Made by a program: the position numbers and the translations under genes
Origin: Polaribacter porphyrae
GTDB taxonomy: Bacteria > Bacteroidota > Bacteroidia > Flavobacteriales > Flavobacteriaceae
Assembly: GCF_002954685.1 (NCBI RefSeq)
Contig: NZ_MSCN01000001.1
Location: forward strand, 334,256 to 398,255
Length of the DNA stretch: 64,000 nt
Direction: 5' to 3'
The notes under the pieces: model-generated
The model's input: only the letters and a program-made list of their open reading frames with translations
Databases searched by the model: none
What the model was told of the DNA's origin: nothing
In this document: positions 54,780 to 62,782 of the stretch, one piece after another
Layout: each line of letters starts with the position of its first letter
How positions within the stretch are numbered: position 1 is the stretch's first letter

Positions 54780-55262
54780 ATGAAAGATTTATCATTAAAA
54801 TTGTTATGTGTATTAATATTTTTTTTTAGTATTGATTTACTTTCACAAGAAACAAAAAAGAAAGAGTTAATAGCTTCTTGTTGCACAGAACTGGGTAGAT
54901 GCACAGGTTCAAGTTATTGTACAGCTTGTAAAAATTGTTCTGGGTGCAAGCATTGTTCAAAAAATGGAGGTTCTTGTGGAGTATGTAGTTCAGTAAGTAA
55001 TAAAGTTTACAGAAATAATTATTCAAAAAAGAAATCTACGAGTTTTAGCAAAATAGCTTACAAATTAAAAAAGGGAAATACTTTATATGTTTCTATAGAA
55101 ACTTTAAACTTGAGAAAAGAACCAAATAGTAAGTCTAAAATTTTAGAGCGTTTAAAAAAAGATGCAGCACTTATTTATTTAGATAAAACTAAAAATTGGA
55201 TAAAAGTTAAGGTCAAAAAAACTGGCTTAATTGGCTATGTTTATGGTAAATACCTATATTAA
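54780..55262 (+). CDS. Secreted Cys-rich protein with SH3b domain
   Basis: A 160-residue protein starting at ATG 54780 (an in-frame TTG lies just upstream). Signal peptide about 1-23, then a cluster of ten cysteines between 34 and 69 (CCTELGRCTG, CTACKNCSGCKHC, CGVC), likely a metal or disulfide knot. A basic linker leads to a bacterial SH3 domain (about 100-160; LNLRKEPNSKSKILERLKKD, IKVKVKKTGLIGYVYGKYL), a peptidoglycan- or peptide-binding module. It is 2 bp before the DUF4236 gene. Confidence 0.75.
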   Translation: MKDLSLKLLCVLIFFFSIDLLSQETKKKELIASCCTELGRCTGSSYCTACKNCSGCKHCSKNGGSCGVCSSVSNKVYRNNYSKKKSTSFSKIAYKLKKGNTLYVSIETLNLRKEPNSKSKILERLKKDAALIYLDKTKNWIKVKVKKTGLIGYVYGKYLY

Positions 55263-55264
55263 TT

Positions 55265-55519
55265 ATGGGGTTCAGATATCAAAAAAGAATAAAATTAGGA
55301 AAAGGTTTTGGGTTAAATATCAGTAAATCTGGTATTTCATCTAGCTTAAAAACCAAAAGAGGAACTATTGGTTCAAAAGGTTTTTCTGTAAGAACAGGAA
55401 TTCCAGGATTAACCTACAGAAAAACATTTTCTAAATCTTCTAGAGGTGGATGTTTAGGAATCGTCTTATTACTAATTACTTCCAGTATTTCAATATTCAT
55501 ACTAATCAAACAACTATGA
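55265..55519 (+). CDS. DUF4236 domain protein
   Basis: An 84-residue protein: MGFRYQKRIKLGKGFGLNIS and KSGISSSLKTKRGTIGSKG, then GIPGLTYRK, the typical DUF4236 pattern. A C-terminal membrane helix follows (about 63-82). DUF4236 is a small domain of unknown function found at the N-terminus of many bacterial membrane proteins and often beside TerB-like genes. Its TGA overlaps the ATG of the TerB-like gene (ATGA). Confidence 0.8.
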   Translation: MGFRYQKRIKLGKGFGLNISKSGISSSLKTKRGTIGSKGFSVRTGIPGLTYRKTFSKSSRGGCLGIVLLLITSSISIFILIKQL

Positions 55520-55908
55520 TTTCAACCGAACTAAAAAGTCATTTTTTAAGATTATATCAAATGGCATTTGCTGACGATAATTTTGATGTTTTAGAAATGC
55601 AAATGCTTTACAAATTTGCAGAAGAAAGAGAAATATCGAAAGAACAACTCAACGAAATTCTATTAAATCCTTCTCACGATTCTTCAATCCCAGCCTCTTT
55701 GGAATTAAGAATTGAATACTTGTATGATTTAGCAGTTATGATTTGGGCTGATAAAGAAGTAACTGAAGATGAATACACAACTCTTAAAAAATACTGTAAG
55801 AAATTTGAGTTTTTAGATGAAAATATCACGCAATTAGCAGATTATTTATTAGATGCCGCTAAAAAAAGTATCAGTAAAGAAGAAATTATTAAAAGCATAA
55901 ACTCATAA
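55516..55908 (+). CDS. TerB-like protein
   Basis: A 130-residue all-helical protein starting in the ATGA overlap with the DUF4236 gene; in-frame upstream codons from 55450 are inside that gene. TerB features: LYQMAFADDNFDVLEMQML and LAVMIWADKEVTEDEYTTL, the two EF-hand-like acidic loops of the family at about 16-20 and 74-78. TerB domains are thought to bind metal and recur in stress and phage-defence operons with vWA and membrane proteins, as here. Confidence 0.78.
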   Translation: MISTELKSHFLRLYQMAFADDNFDVLEMQMLYKFAEEREISKEQLNEILLNPSHDSSIPASLELRIEYLYDLAVMIWADKEVTEDEYTTLKKYCKKFEFLDENITQLADYLLDAAKKSISKEEIIKSINS

Positions 55909-55910
55909 AT

Positions 55911-57182
55911 ATGGAAGCTATTAAGAATTTATTTAAACTAAAAAATAATCCTGATATAAACCCGCAAAAAGAAATTGTTGAGGATACAGAAGAAGCAAGA
56001 GAGCAAATAAGAATCACGTATTATCAAACAGGTTATGGAGCTTCTATAAAAGCTTCTGGAAATCCTGTAACTTTTGGTGTTGGACTTCAAAATTTGTACA
56101 ATAGTTTTGAAAATCTTTGTAGAAAACAGTTAAATGAACAACAAATTTTAAAACAACCTTATTTAGAGCAACAAGAAAAAAAGAGAACTGAATTAAAGAA
56201 AAGAGAAACTGCATTATCTATTTATGAAGACCAAAAAGAAACGAGTCAAAAAAAAATAGATGATTTGAGATTTCAAATGATAGACATCAAACAAAACCCT
56301 GAAACGTATGGAATTGACGCTGACAGAAGACCAAAAGCACAGTTTTATATTGGGTTAATTTTATTATTGCCAATAACAATCTATCTTTTTGTTTTTTATG
56401 TGTCTGCATCTTATTCAGCATTTTTTAAAGATTTTGAAACCAGTAGTTTAACAGCTGCGATATTTGCTCCAAATGCTTTAAGTAATGCTATTTCAGATGG
56501 TTGGTTAGAAGCTGTTTTTGTAGGTACAATTCCTTTTGTATTTATGGGTTTAGGCTATTTGGTTCATATGTTTCAAAAAACGAAAGGTGTTTCATCTTAC
56601 CTAAAATTAGCAGGTTTATTTATTCTAACTTTTTTATTCGATGTCATTTTAGCCTATTTAATCGAAAAGAAAATTTTTGATTTTGAAAGAGTTTTAGGAG
56701 AAAGTTTTTCCCCTTCAACTGCATTACAAAGTGTGAATTTTTGGGGAATTATTTTTGCTGGATTCATCGTTTATATTATTTGGGGTTTGGTATTTGATTT
56801 TGTAATGAAAGAGCACGAAAATGTGGACAAAATAAAAGCTTTTATCAATGCCAGAAAAGAAGAAATTAAAAACACACTTCTAAACAAGGAAAAATTAATA
56901 ACTAATTTAGAAACTATCAAACACGAAATCACTTCTATTAAAGGAGATATTACTGAATTACAATCAAAAATAGATGGTTTTATCTTTCCTGTAAAAGAAT
57001 ACCTGCATTATCATTATCAATACAAAGAAGGATGGTATCAAGCCATAAATTCAGAGTTAAAATTTCCACAAAAGCAATTAGACGAAGTAAGAGATAAATG
57101 TGAAGAAGTAGCTCAAAAACATTTAAGTGAATTGAAATTAGTAGATATTGATTTTCAACAACTTGTATTCTCAAAAAGTTAA
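55911..57182 (+). CDS. Four-helix membrane protein with two coiled coils
   Basis: A 423-residue protein, 2 bp after the TerB-like gene. A soluble N-terminal part contains an amphipathic stretch (YYQTGYGASIKASGNPVTFG) and a coiled coil (about 75-125). Four membrane helices follow (about 145-167, 200-220, 231-252 and 277-298), then a long coiled coil (about 300-365) and a helical tail. No family is recognised. The position between TerB and a vWA-like lipoprotein suggests a membrane-spanning link between cytoplasmic and periplasmic partners. Confidence 0.78.
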   Translation: MEAIKNLFKLKNNPDINPQKEIVEDTEEAREQIRITYYQTGYGASIKASGNPVTFGVGLQNLYNSFENLCRKQLNEQQILKQPYLEQQEKKRTELKKRETALSIYEDQKETSQKKIDDLRFQMIDIKQNPETYGIDADRRPKAQFYIGLILLLPITIYLFVFYVSASYSAFFKDFETSSLTAAIFAPNALSNAISDGWLEAVFVGTIPFVFMGLGYLVHMFQKTKGVSSYLKLAGLFILTFLFDVILAYLIEKKIFDFERVLGESFSPSTALQSVNFWGIIFAGFIVYIIWGLVFDFVMKEHENVDKIKAFINARKEEIKNTLLNKEKLITNLETIKHEITSIKGDITELQSKIDGFIFPVKEYLHYHYQYKEGWYQAINSELKFPQKQLDEVRDKCEEVAQKHLSELKLVDIDFQQLVFSKS

Positions 57183-57183
57183 A

Positions 57184-58098
57184 ATGATGAAAAAAACAAA
57201 AACAATATTTCCTCTTTTTATTTTGATTCTATTCTTCTCATGTGCAAAAGATTCAATTAATAAAAAAGATGTAGATAATAAGAATAGCGTAATTACTTCA
57301 AAAAATACTAGCACACAAAATTTAAATATAAGTTTTCTATTAGACCTTTCTGATAGAATTAACCCGCAAAAATACCCAAATGAATCTATGGAGTTTTACC
57401 AAAGAGATATCGCATATATTAAATCTGTTTCAGAAGCTTTTGATACGCACTTAAGAAATAAAAGAGTAAGACAAATGAACGACAAAATTCAATTATTTTT
57501 TGATCCTGCTCCTCTAAATGAAAATATTAATAAAATTTCTAATCAGTTAAAATACAACGTATATAAAGATAATATAAATCTAGAATTATTAGATAACATT
57601 AAAGAAACTTATACAAAAAAACCTATTGAAATTTATGATTTAGCTATTAAAGATAATTCATATGTAGGTTCAGATACTTGGCGTTTTTTCAAAAATAAAA
57701 TTAAAGATTTTTGTATTGAAGATGATCATAGAAATATTTTAGTGATTTTAACAGATGGTTATATATTTCATAAAAACACCCAAATAAAAGAGGATAATTA
57801 TACAAGCTATTTAACGCCTCAAATTATCAGAAAATTTAGATTGAATAGTAGCAACTGGGAAGAAAAAATTGAGAAAGAAAAATATGGTTTTATTCCTGCT
57901 ACTGATCATTTAGAAAGTTTAGAAATACTGGTTTTAGGAATTAATCCAGATAAGAAAAATTCTTATGAACAAGATGTAATAGTTAAGTACTGGAGTAATT
58001 GGTTTAAGTCTATGAAAGTGATTAAATATAATATTAAAAGTGCTGGTTTGCCTTCCAACATGGATAAAATTATTAAAGATTTTATTTTGGCGAAATAA
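57184..58098 (+). CDS. Lipoprotein with vWA-like fold
   Basis: A 304-residue protein starting at ATG 57184, 1 bp after the upstream stop (a second ATG follows directly). Signal with lipobox FFSC (C20). The mature part looks like a von Willebrand A domain: NISFLLDLSDRIN at about 49-60 (a MIDAS-like DxSD), a long helical insertion, and ILVILTDGYIFH further on (the second acidic strand, TDGY). The third metal ligand is unclear. It is attached to the envelope and probably partners TerB and the membrane protein upstream. Confidence 0.75.
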   Translation: MMKKTKTIFPLFILILFFSCAKDSINKKDVDNKNSVITSKNTSTQNLNISFLLDLSDRINPQKYPNESMEFYQRDIAYIKSVSEAFDTHLRNKRVRQMNDKIQLFFDPAPLNENINKISNQLKYNVYKDNINLELLDNIKETYTKKPIEIYDLAIKDNSYVGSDTWRFFKNKIKDFCIEDDHRNILVILTDGYIFHKNTQIKEDNYTSYLTPQIIRKFRLNSSNWEEKIEKEKYGFIPATDHLESLEILVLGINPDKKNSYEQDVIVKYWSNWFKSMKVIKYNIKSAGLPSNMDKIIKDFILAK

Positions 58099-58142
58099 AT
58101 AAAATGTAAAAATGTATAAAAAGTTTTAAAAAGTTAAAATCA

Positions 58143-59201
58143 ATGGAATTTCAAAATAAATTAAAAGCAATTGCAGAAAAAATTGACTTACTTAAAGATA
58201 AAATAACCACAGAAGAATCTACAAAACATGCTTTTGTACTTCCATTTATAAATGCTTTAGGCTATGATTCTTTTAATCCTACAGAAGTTGTACCTGAATT
58301 TACTGCTGATTTGGGCTTAAAAAAAGGAGAGAAAGTAGATTATGCAATTTTTCAAAACGATTTGCCAATTTTAATCATAGAATGTAAACATTGGCAGCAA
58401 GATTTAAATCTACACAATTCGCAATTGTTTAGATATTTTCACGTAACTAAAACTCGATTTTCTTTGCTAACAAACGGAATTCAATATCGATTTTACACAG
58501 ATTTAGAACAACCAAATAAAATGGACGAAAAACCATTTTTAGAGTTTGATATCACTAAAGTAAAGGATAATACAATTCACGAAATATTAAAATTTCATAA
58601 ATCAAATTTTGATGTAGATAAAATTGTAGATAATGCAAGTTCACTAAAATATACCAAGGAAATAAAAAAATGTTTGTCAGAAGAACTTACAAAACCTTCT
58701 TTTGAATTTTCAAGATTATTTGCCAGCAAAGTGTATTCAGGTAGATTAACAGAAAAAGTTATGGACGAATTTATAGTTCTTGTTCATAAAGCATTAAACC
58801 AAATTATTAGCGAAAAAGTAAATGATAGATTAAATGCTGCATTAAATAAAGAGTCAGAAAAACAACAAGAAGAAATTGTTGAAGAAAAACCCGAAGAAAA
58901 TAAAATTATTACTACAGATGAAGAGAAAGATGGCTTTAGAATAGTAGTAGCTATTTTAAGAAGGAATTTATCAGTTGAAAGAATATCACAAAGAGATACG
59001 CAGTCTTATTTTGGAATTCTTCTAGATGATAATAATAGAAAACCACTTTGCAGATTGTATTTAAATACAAGCAACAAATATTTAGCGGTTTTTGATGAAA
59101 ATAAGAATGAAACCAAAATAGCCATTGATACAATTGATGATATTTATAAATATGAAGAACAACTTTTACAAACAATAAATTATTATGAACCAAATATTTA
59201 G
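58143..59201 (+). CDS. PD-(D/E)xK restriction-type nuclease (type I R N-domain-like)
   Basis: A 352-residue protein. The N-terminal half has the HsdR-like nuclease core: HAFVLPFINALGYDSFNPTEVVPEF, then KVDYAIF (D66) and LPILIIECKHW (E80, K82), a full PD-(D/E)xK set, followed by FRYFHVTKTRFSLLTNGIQYRFYTD. The C-terminal part (about 265-350) is a second domain (RDTQSYFGILLDDNNRKPLCRL). Such lone HSDR_N proteins are found as solitary nucleases in Bacteroidota genomes, often beside stress genes, without a methylase. No methylase or specificity subunit is present here. It overlaps the next gene by 17 bp. Confidence 0.82.
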   Translation: MEFQNKLKAIAEKIDLLKDKITTEESTKHAFVLPFINALGYDSFNPTEVVPEFTADLGLKKGEKVDYAIFQNDLPILIIECKHWQQDLNLHNSQLFRYFHVTKTRFSLLTNGIQYRFYTDLEQPNKMDEKPFLEFDITKVKDNTIHEILKFHKSNFDVDKIVDNASSLKYTKEIKKCLSEELTKPSFEFSRLFASKVYSGRLTEKVMDEFIVLVHKALNQIISEKVNDRLNAALNKESEKQQEEIVEEKPEENKIITTDEEKDGFRIVVAILRRNLSVERISQRDTQSYFGILLDDNNRKPLCRLYLNTSNKYLAVFDENKNETKIAIDTIDDIYKYEEQLLQTINYYEPNI

Positions 59202-59760
59202 AAGTACGAAAAAAGTACTACAACTATTTTTAATGCTATCAGTATTTTCCAATTTTTCCCAAAATAAGAAAAGTGAATTACAGATATTTAAAACTAAAAT
59301 GGAAACTTTTGCTTCAAAAACAGGAGTTATTACTAAATTTACTGATACTAAATTGAATAATTTAAAAACATCTTATTCTAATGCGAAAACTAGAATAAGA
59401 AAATTAAGTAGTGGGGAATTAATAGCTTATTTTTATCAAATTGAAAAGCCTGGAAAATATGGAAGCTCAACTGCTTCTATAGAATATTCAGATTTGCTAG
59501 AAGTAATCAAAGCTTTTAAAATATTAAAAGGTCAAGTAGATACTGATATTAAAAAAAATCCTGATTATTTAGAAAATAAATTTATTACAGAAGATGGTTT
59601 TCAGTTAGGTTATTTTGTGAATAAAGGAAAAGCTACTTGTTATTTAAAGCTTGAAAAATACGGTTCTGATAAAACATTGTATATAAAAGATTTTAATAAA
59701 ATTGAATCTAATTTTAATGAAGCTAAAAATAAAATTGAAGAATTAAAAAGTAAAGAATAA
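59185..59760 (+). CDS. Secreted protein of unknown function
   Basis: A 191-residue protein, starting 17 bp before the end of the nuclease gene in another frame. Signal-like hydrophobic N-terminus (about 8-24, LQLFLMLSVFSNFSQ). The mature part is helical with a beta strand pair (SSGELIAYFYQIEKPGKYGSSTASIEYSDL). No family recognised. Coupled to the nuclease gene by overlap. Confidence 0.68.
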   Translation: MNQIFRSTKKVLQLFLMLSVFSNFSQNKKSELQIFKTKMETFASKTGVITKFTDTKLNNLKTSYSNAKTRIRKLSSGELIAYFYQIEKPGKYGSSTASIEYSDLLEVIKAFKILKGQVDTDIKKNPDYLENKFITEDGFQLGYFVNKGKATCYLKLEKYGSDKTLYIKDFNKIESNFNEAKNKIEELKSKE

Positions 59761-59781
59761 ATTTATTGAAATTTATAAACT

Positions 59782-60015
59782 ATGAAAAAACTACTACCAA
59801 CATTACTTATCATTTTTCTACTAACAGCATTTCAAAAAAAAGAAAAAGAAGTCTTTATCTGTATGACCAAATCTAGTAAAACCTATCACTTAAAAAAAGA
59901 ATGTAGAGGCTTAAAAAAATGCAAATCTAAAATCAAAAAGATTACAAAAAAGAAAGCAGAAAATGTAGGTAGAACCAAATGTAAATTAGAAAAAGAAGAG
60001 AGTATAAAAAAATGA
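59782..60015 (+). CDS. Small secreted Cys/His protein
   Basis: A 77-residue, very Lys-rich protein with a short signal (about 1-18, LLPTLLIIFLLTAFQ). Its core is SSKTYHLKKECRGLKKC...VGRTKC, a YHxxxxC-type motif like the one in the protein at 54053. Similar small proteins occur singly in Flavobacteriia; function unknown. It is the last gene of the accessory run, followed by a terminator. Confidence 0.6.
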   Translation: MKKLLPTLLIIFLLTAFQKKEKEVFICMTKSSKTYHLKKECRGLKKCKSKIKKITKKKAENVGRTKCKLEKEESIKK

Positions 60016-60094
60016 AAAATTAAATAAAAATTTGGTTGGGATGCCTTAAAATAAAATAATTAGATATATAGCTAACACTCAATTCTAAATAGGA

Positions 60095-60125
60095 AAAACC
60101 TCACCCAAAGGTGAGGTTTTGTTTA
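60095..60125. terminator. Strong rho-independent terminator
   Basis: AAAACCTCACC-CAAA-GGTGAGGTTTT (60095-60120) followed by GTTTA. It can serve both the forward cluster and the convergent gene at 60157. Confidence 0.88.
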
Positions 60126-60156
60126 CCCCTAAACATAAGTTATATACACGAATAAC

Positions 60157-61011
60157 TTAATTTCTTCTAGTTCTAGAGCCTCTTTTTACATTTTTATCTT
60201 TAGATTTATTTACATCAGATTTTCTATAAGAACTTCTTGTATTTCTTTTTGTAGACACTCTTTCTTTTGTTTTAGTATCTGACTTTTTACTCACAACTTT
60301 TCTTCTAGAATTTGTATCAACATTTCTTCTAGAGTTTACACCATTACTGTTCGATTTTCTATAAGTATTTCTAGTTGTATTTCTAACATTTCTATCATTA
60401 TTTCTTACTACATTAGCCTTTCTCCTTTTTATAATTGTGCTACGTTTACCAATTCTTGCATTTGGGTTGGCTCTGTAATAATAAAAGTTTCTATCCTCTC
60501 TAAATTGAGTATAATTTCTTCTAAAATCATTTCTGAAAAAGTAAGCATCATTGTAATCGCAAACATCCCCGAAATTAATATTGAAACGCACACCATTATG
60601 ATAATAGAAATCTCTTACATTACCATAAAAAATAGGATTATCCCATCTGTCATATCGTACTCTTAAATCTCCAACATTAGTAAGTACTCCTCTACGATAT
60701 CTTATAAAAATATTCCCAATTCTAGTAACATTTCCTCTTCTATCATAGTTAATAAAAACATTACCTACACTTCTAATTCTTCCCCTAAAATCTCTATTTA
60801 TTCTTACTCCTCTATTGGTAAAACTTGTATCAAAATCAAAATCACCATTGGTAAAAACAAAGAATTCAATTCCGCGTTCAAAGAAATTTACAGCATTATT
60901 ATAAGAGTAATAATTAACCCCAAATCTGTTTAATCGTTTTTCGCCTTTTTTGGCTTCAACAGTAGAAACCATCATGAACATTCCTAATAAAATAAGTACA
61001 CCTTTTTTCAT
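60157..61011 (-). CDS. Secreted Arg/Asn-rich basic protein
   Basis: A 284-residue protein with a signal peptide (about 1-20, STVEA). The middle (about 60-125) has repeats of an 18-22-residue unit (GRIRSVGNVFINYDRRG, VTRIGNIFIRYRRG and VGDLRVRYDRWDN), reminiscent of YD-like beta repeats. The last 110 residues are strongly basic and low in complexity (Arg, Asn, Lys, Ser). No family is known to me. The basic tail may bind DNA, polysaccharide or RNA outside the cell. It converges on the accessory cluster over a strong terminator. Confidence 0.75.
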   Translation of the reverse strand: MKKGVLILLGMFMMVSTVEAKKGEKRLNRFGVNYYSYNNAVNFFERGIEFFVFTNGDFDFDTSFTNRGVRINRDFRGRIRSVGNVFINYDRRGNVTRIGNIFIRYRRGVLTNVGDLRVRYDRWDNPIFYGNVRDFYYHNGVRFNINFGDVCDYNDAYFFRNDFRRNYTQFREDRNFYYYRANPNARIGKRSTIIKRRKANVVRNNDRNVRNTTRNTYRKSNSNGVNSRRNVDTNSRRKVVSKKSDTKTKERVSTKRNTRSSYRKSDVNKSKDKNVKRGSRTRRN

Positions 61012-61245
61012 AATATATGGTTTTAAGGGTTTTTGTCTACTCTAATTGCTTTTCGACTTCCGCATTTGTTTAGGATAATTTCAAACAGCGTGCCAAAAAA
61101 TTTTTATTACTTTTTAATCCTTTTAAAAATGTTCTATTTTGTTGATTTTTAAATGATTAAAATCAAGAATAAATTTTTTTTTATTTTGTAAATCCAGCAA
61201 GTAATTTTATTTATATTTATGCGACTTTCAAATAAAATAGAATAG

Positions 61246-61740
61246 ATGATTAACGCCATTGAGAAAAATTTGCATAGAGGAATCAAGTTATTAAATACAA
61301 TCGCAGACAAAGAGTATTCAGACGTAACTATTCCTCCTTATTTTTCAAGTATAGGTTGCCATACAAGACATATTTTAGATATGTTTTCTTGTGTTTTTAA
61401 GGGGTTAGAAAATGGAAATATCGATTTTACAAATAGAGAAAGAAACGAATGTGTAGAATTAAAATGTAAAGAAGGAATTGCTTATTTTGAATCCATTCTA
61501 GATAAATTGAGAGAATTATCTTCAGATGATTTAACGTCTCAAATTTTAATTACGGACGATTTGGGTTTAGGAAAAGAAACAGCAACCACTACATTAGGAG
61601 CAATTTTAATGCAGACAAATTCTCACACAATTCATCACTATGCTAGTATTGGATATATTATTCAGCAACTAGATATTGAGCTTCCTAATGCTGATTTTGG
61701 TTTTAACCCAACAACACCCAAAAAAGTAAGTAATTACTAG
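61246..61740 (+). CDS. DinB family protein
   Basis: A 164-residue four-helix bundle protein: a His in GCHTRHILDMF and the pair in SHTIHHYASIGYI are the metal ligands of the DinB-like/YfiT fold. DinB proteins are putative metal-dependent thiol transferases (bacillithiol or other thiols). It is followed by a separate gene. The 234 bp upstream contain nothing notable. Confidence 0.82.
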   Translation: MINAIEKNLHRGIKLLNTIADKEYSDVTIPPYFSSIGCHTRHILDMFSCVFKGLENGNIDFTNRERNECVELKCKEGIAYFESILDKLRELSSDDLTSQILITDDLGLGKETATTTLGAILMQTNSHTIHHYASIGYIIQQLDIELPNADFGFNPTTPKKVSNY

Positions 61741-61829
61741 GTTTTTTTTAAATATTCTTAACAAACAAATTTTGTTTTTTGGCATTTATTTTGTATCTTA
61801 TATAGAATTACGAATTAAGACAAAAAATT

Positions 61830-62762
61830 ATGAATTTTATAAAAAACAAGAAAATATTATTAACCTTTATACTCTCGTTTGTTGCGTTATTTGTAATAGG
61901 ACAAACAAGTATTCAATATCAAAAAGATAAACTTCCATTAACTTTAGAAAGGCAAATACAGCCCATTAAAGAAATTGAAGACCCTTATTTGCAAAGTATA
62001 TTAGAAAAAGAAATAAACTCTAACAAAACTTGGAGAAGATTAATTAAAGGAAGACAAATGTCTATTGGGATTGTAGATTTAAGTGATACCACTAAATTTA
62101 GATATGCAGGGATGAATGACAATTTTATGATGTATGCTGCAAGTTTACCTAAAATAGCCATTTTATTGGCAGCAATGGATGCTATTGATAAAGGACAACT
62201 GGAATATACAGAAAAGGTTAAAAAAGATTTACGTTTAATGATTAGTAAATCCAATAACAGAGCATCAACAAGAATGATAGATAGAGTGGGTTACAAGAAA
62301 ATTGAAGAAGTTTTAAGAGCTCCTAAACATAAACTGTATGATGAAGAAGTTGGTGGTGGACTTTGGGTAGGAAAACGTTATGCAGCTGCAGGTAAAAAGT
62401 ATCCAGATCCGATTAAAGGATTAAGTCACGCAGCTACTACAAGACAGGTTTGTAGTTTTTACTATCAACTAGCTTTAGGTAACCTTATTAGTACAGAACG
62501 TTCTAAAGAAATGTTGGACATTATGAAAAAGCCAGACTTGCATCACAAATTTGTAAATACTTTAGATAAAGTTGCGCCAAAAGCAGATGTTTATAGAAAA
62601 TCTGGTTCTTGGAGAAACTATCATTCAGATTCTGCCTTGGTTTGGGGACCTGATAGGAAATATATTATTGTAGCCTTAATAGACTATGATTATGGAGAAC
62701 AAACCATTAGAGATTTGGTAAGACCACTTGAAAAGGTATTGAAAAAATCACGTTCTTTGTAG
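61830..62762 (+). CDS. Secreted class A beta-lactamase-like serine hydrolase
   Basis: A 310-residue protein with a signal-anchor (about 8-25). The catalytic S105-x2-K108 is in YAASLPKIAILL, the SDN-like loop in ISKSNNRASTRM and the KTG-like motif in YRKSGSW. Layout matches class A beta-lactamase-type (PF13354) proteins; beta-lactamase activity is not certain since SDN is SNN and KTG is KSG. It is 20 bp before the nucleotide carrier gene. Confidence 0.82.
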   Translation: MNFIKNKKILLTFILSFVALFVIGQTSIQYQKDKLPLTLERQIQPIKEIEDPYLQSILEKEINSNKTWRRLIKGRQMSIGIVDLSDTTKFRYAGMNDNFMMYAASLPKIAILLAAMDAIDKGQLEYTEKVKKDLRLMISKSNNRASTRMIDRVGYKKIEEVLRAPKHKLYDEEVGGGLWVGKRYAAAGKKYPDPIKGLSHAATTRQVCSFYYQLALGNLISTERSKEMLDIMKKPDLHHKFVNTLDKVAPKADVYRKSGSWRNYHSDSALVWGPDRKYIIVALIDYDYGEQTIRDLVRPLEKVLKKSRSL

Positions 62763-62782
62763 TCTAAAAAGGCTTATAAAAA

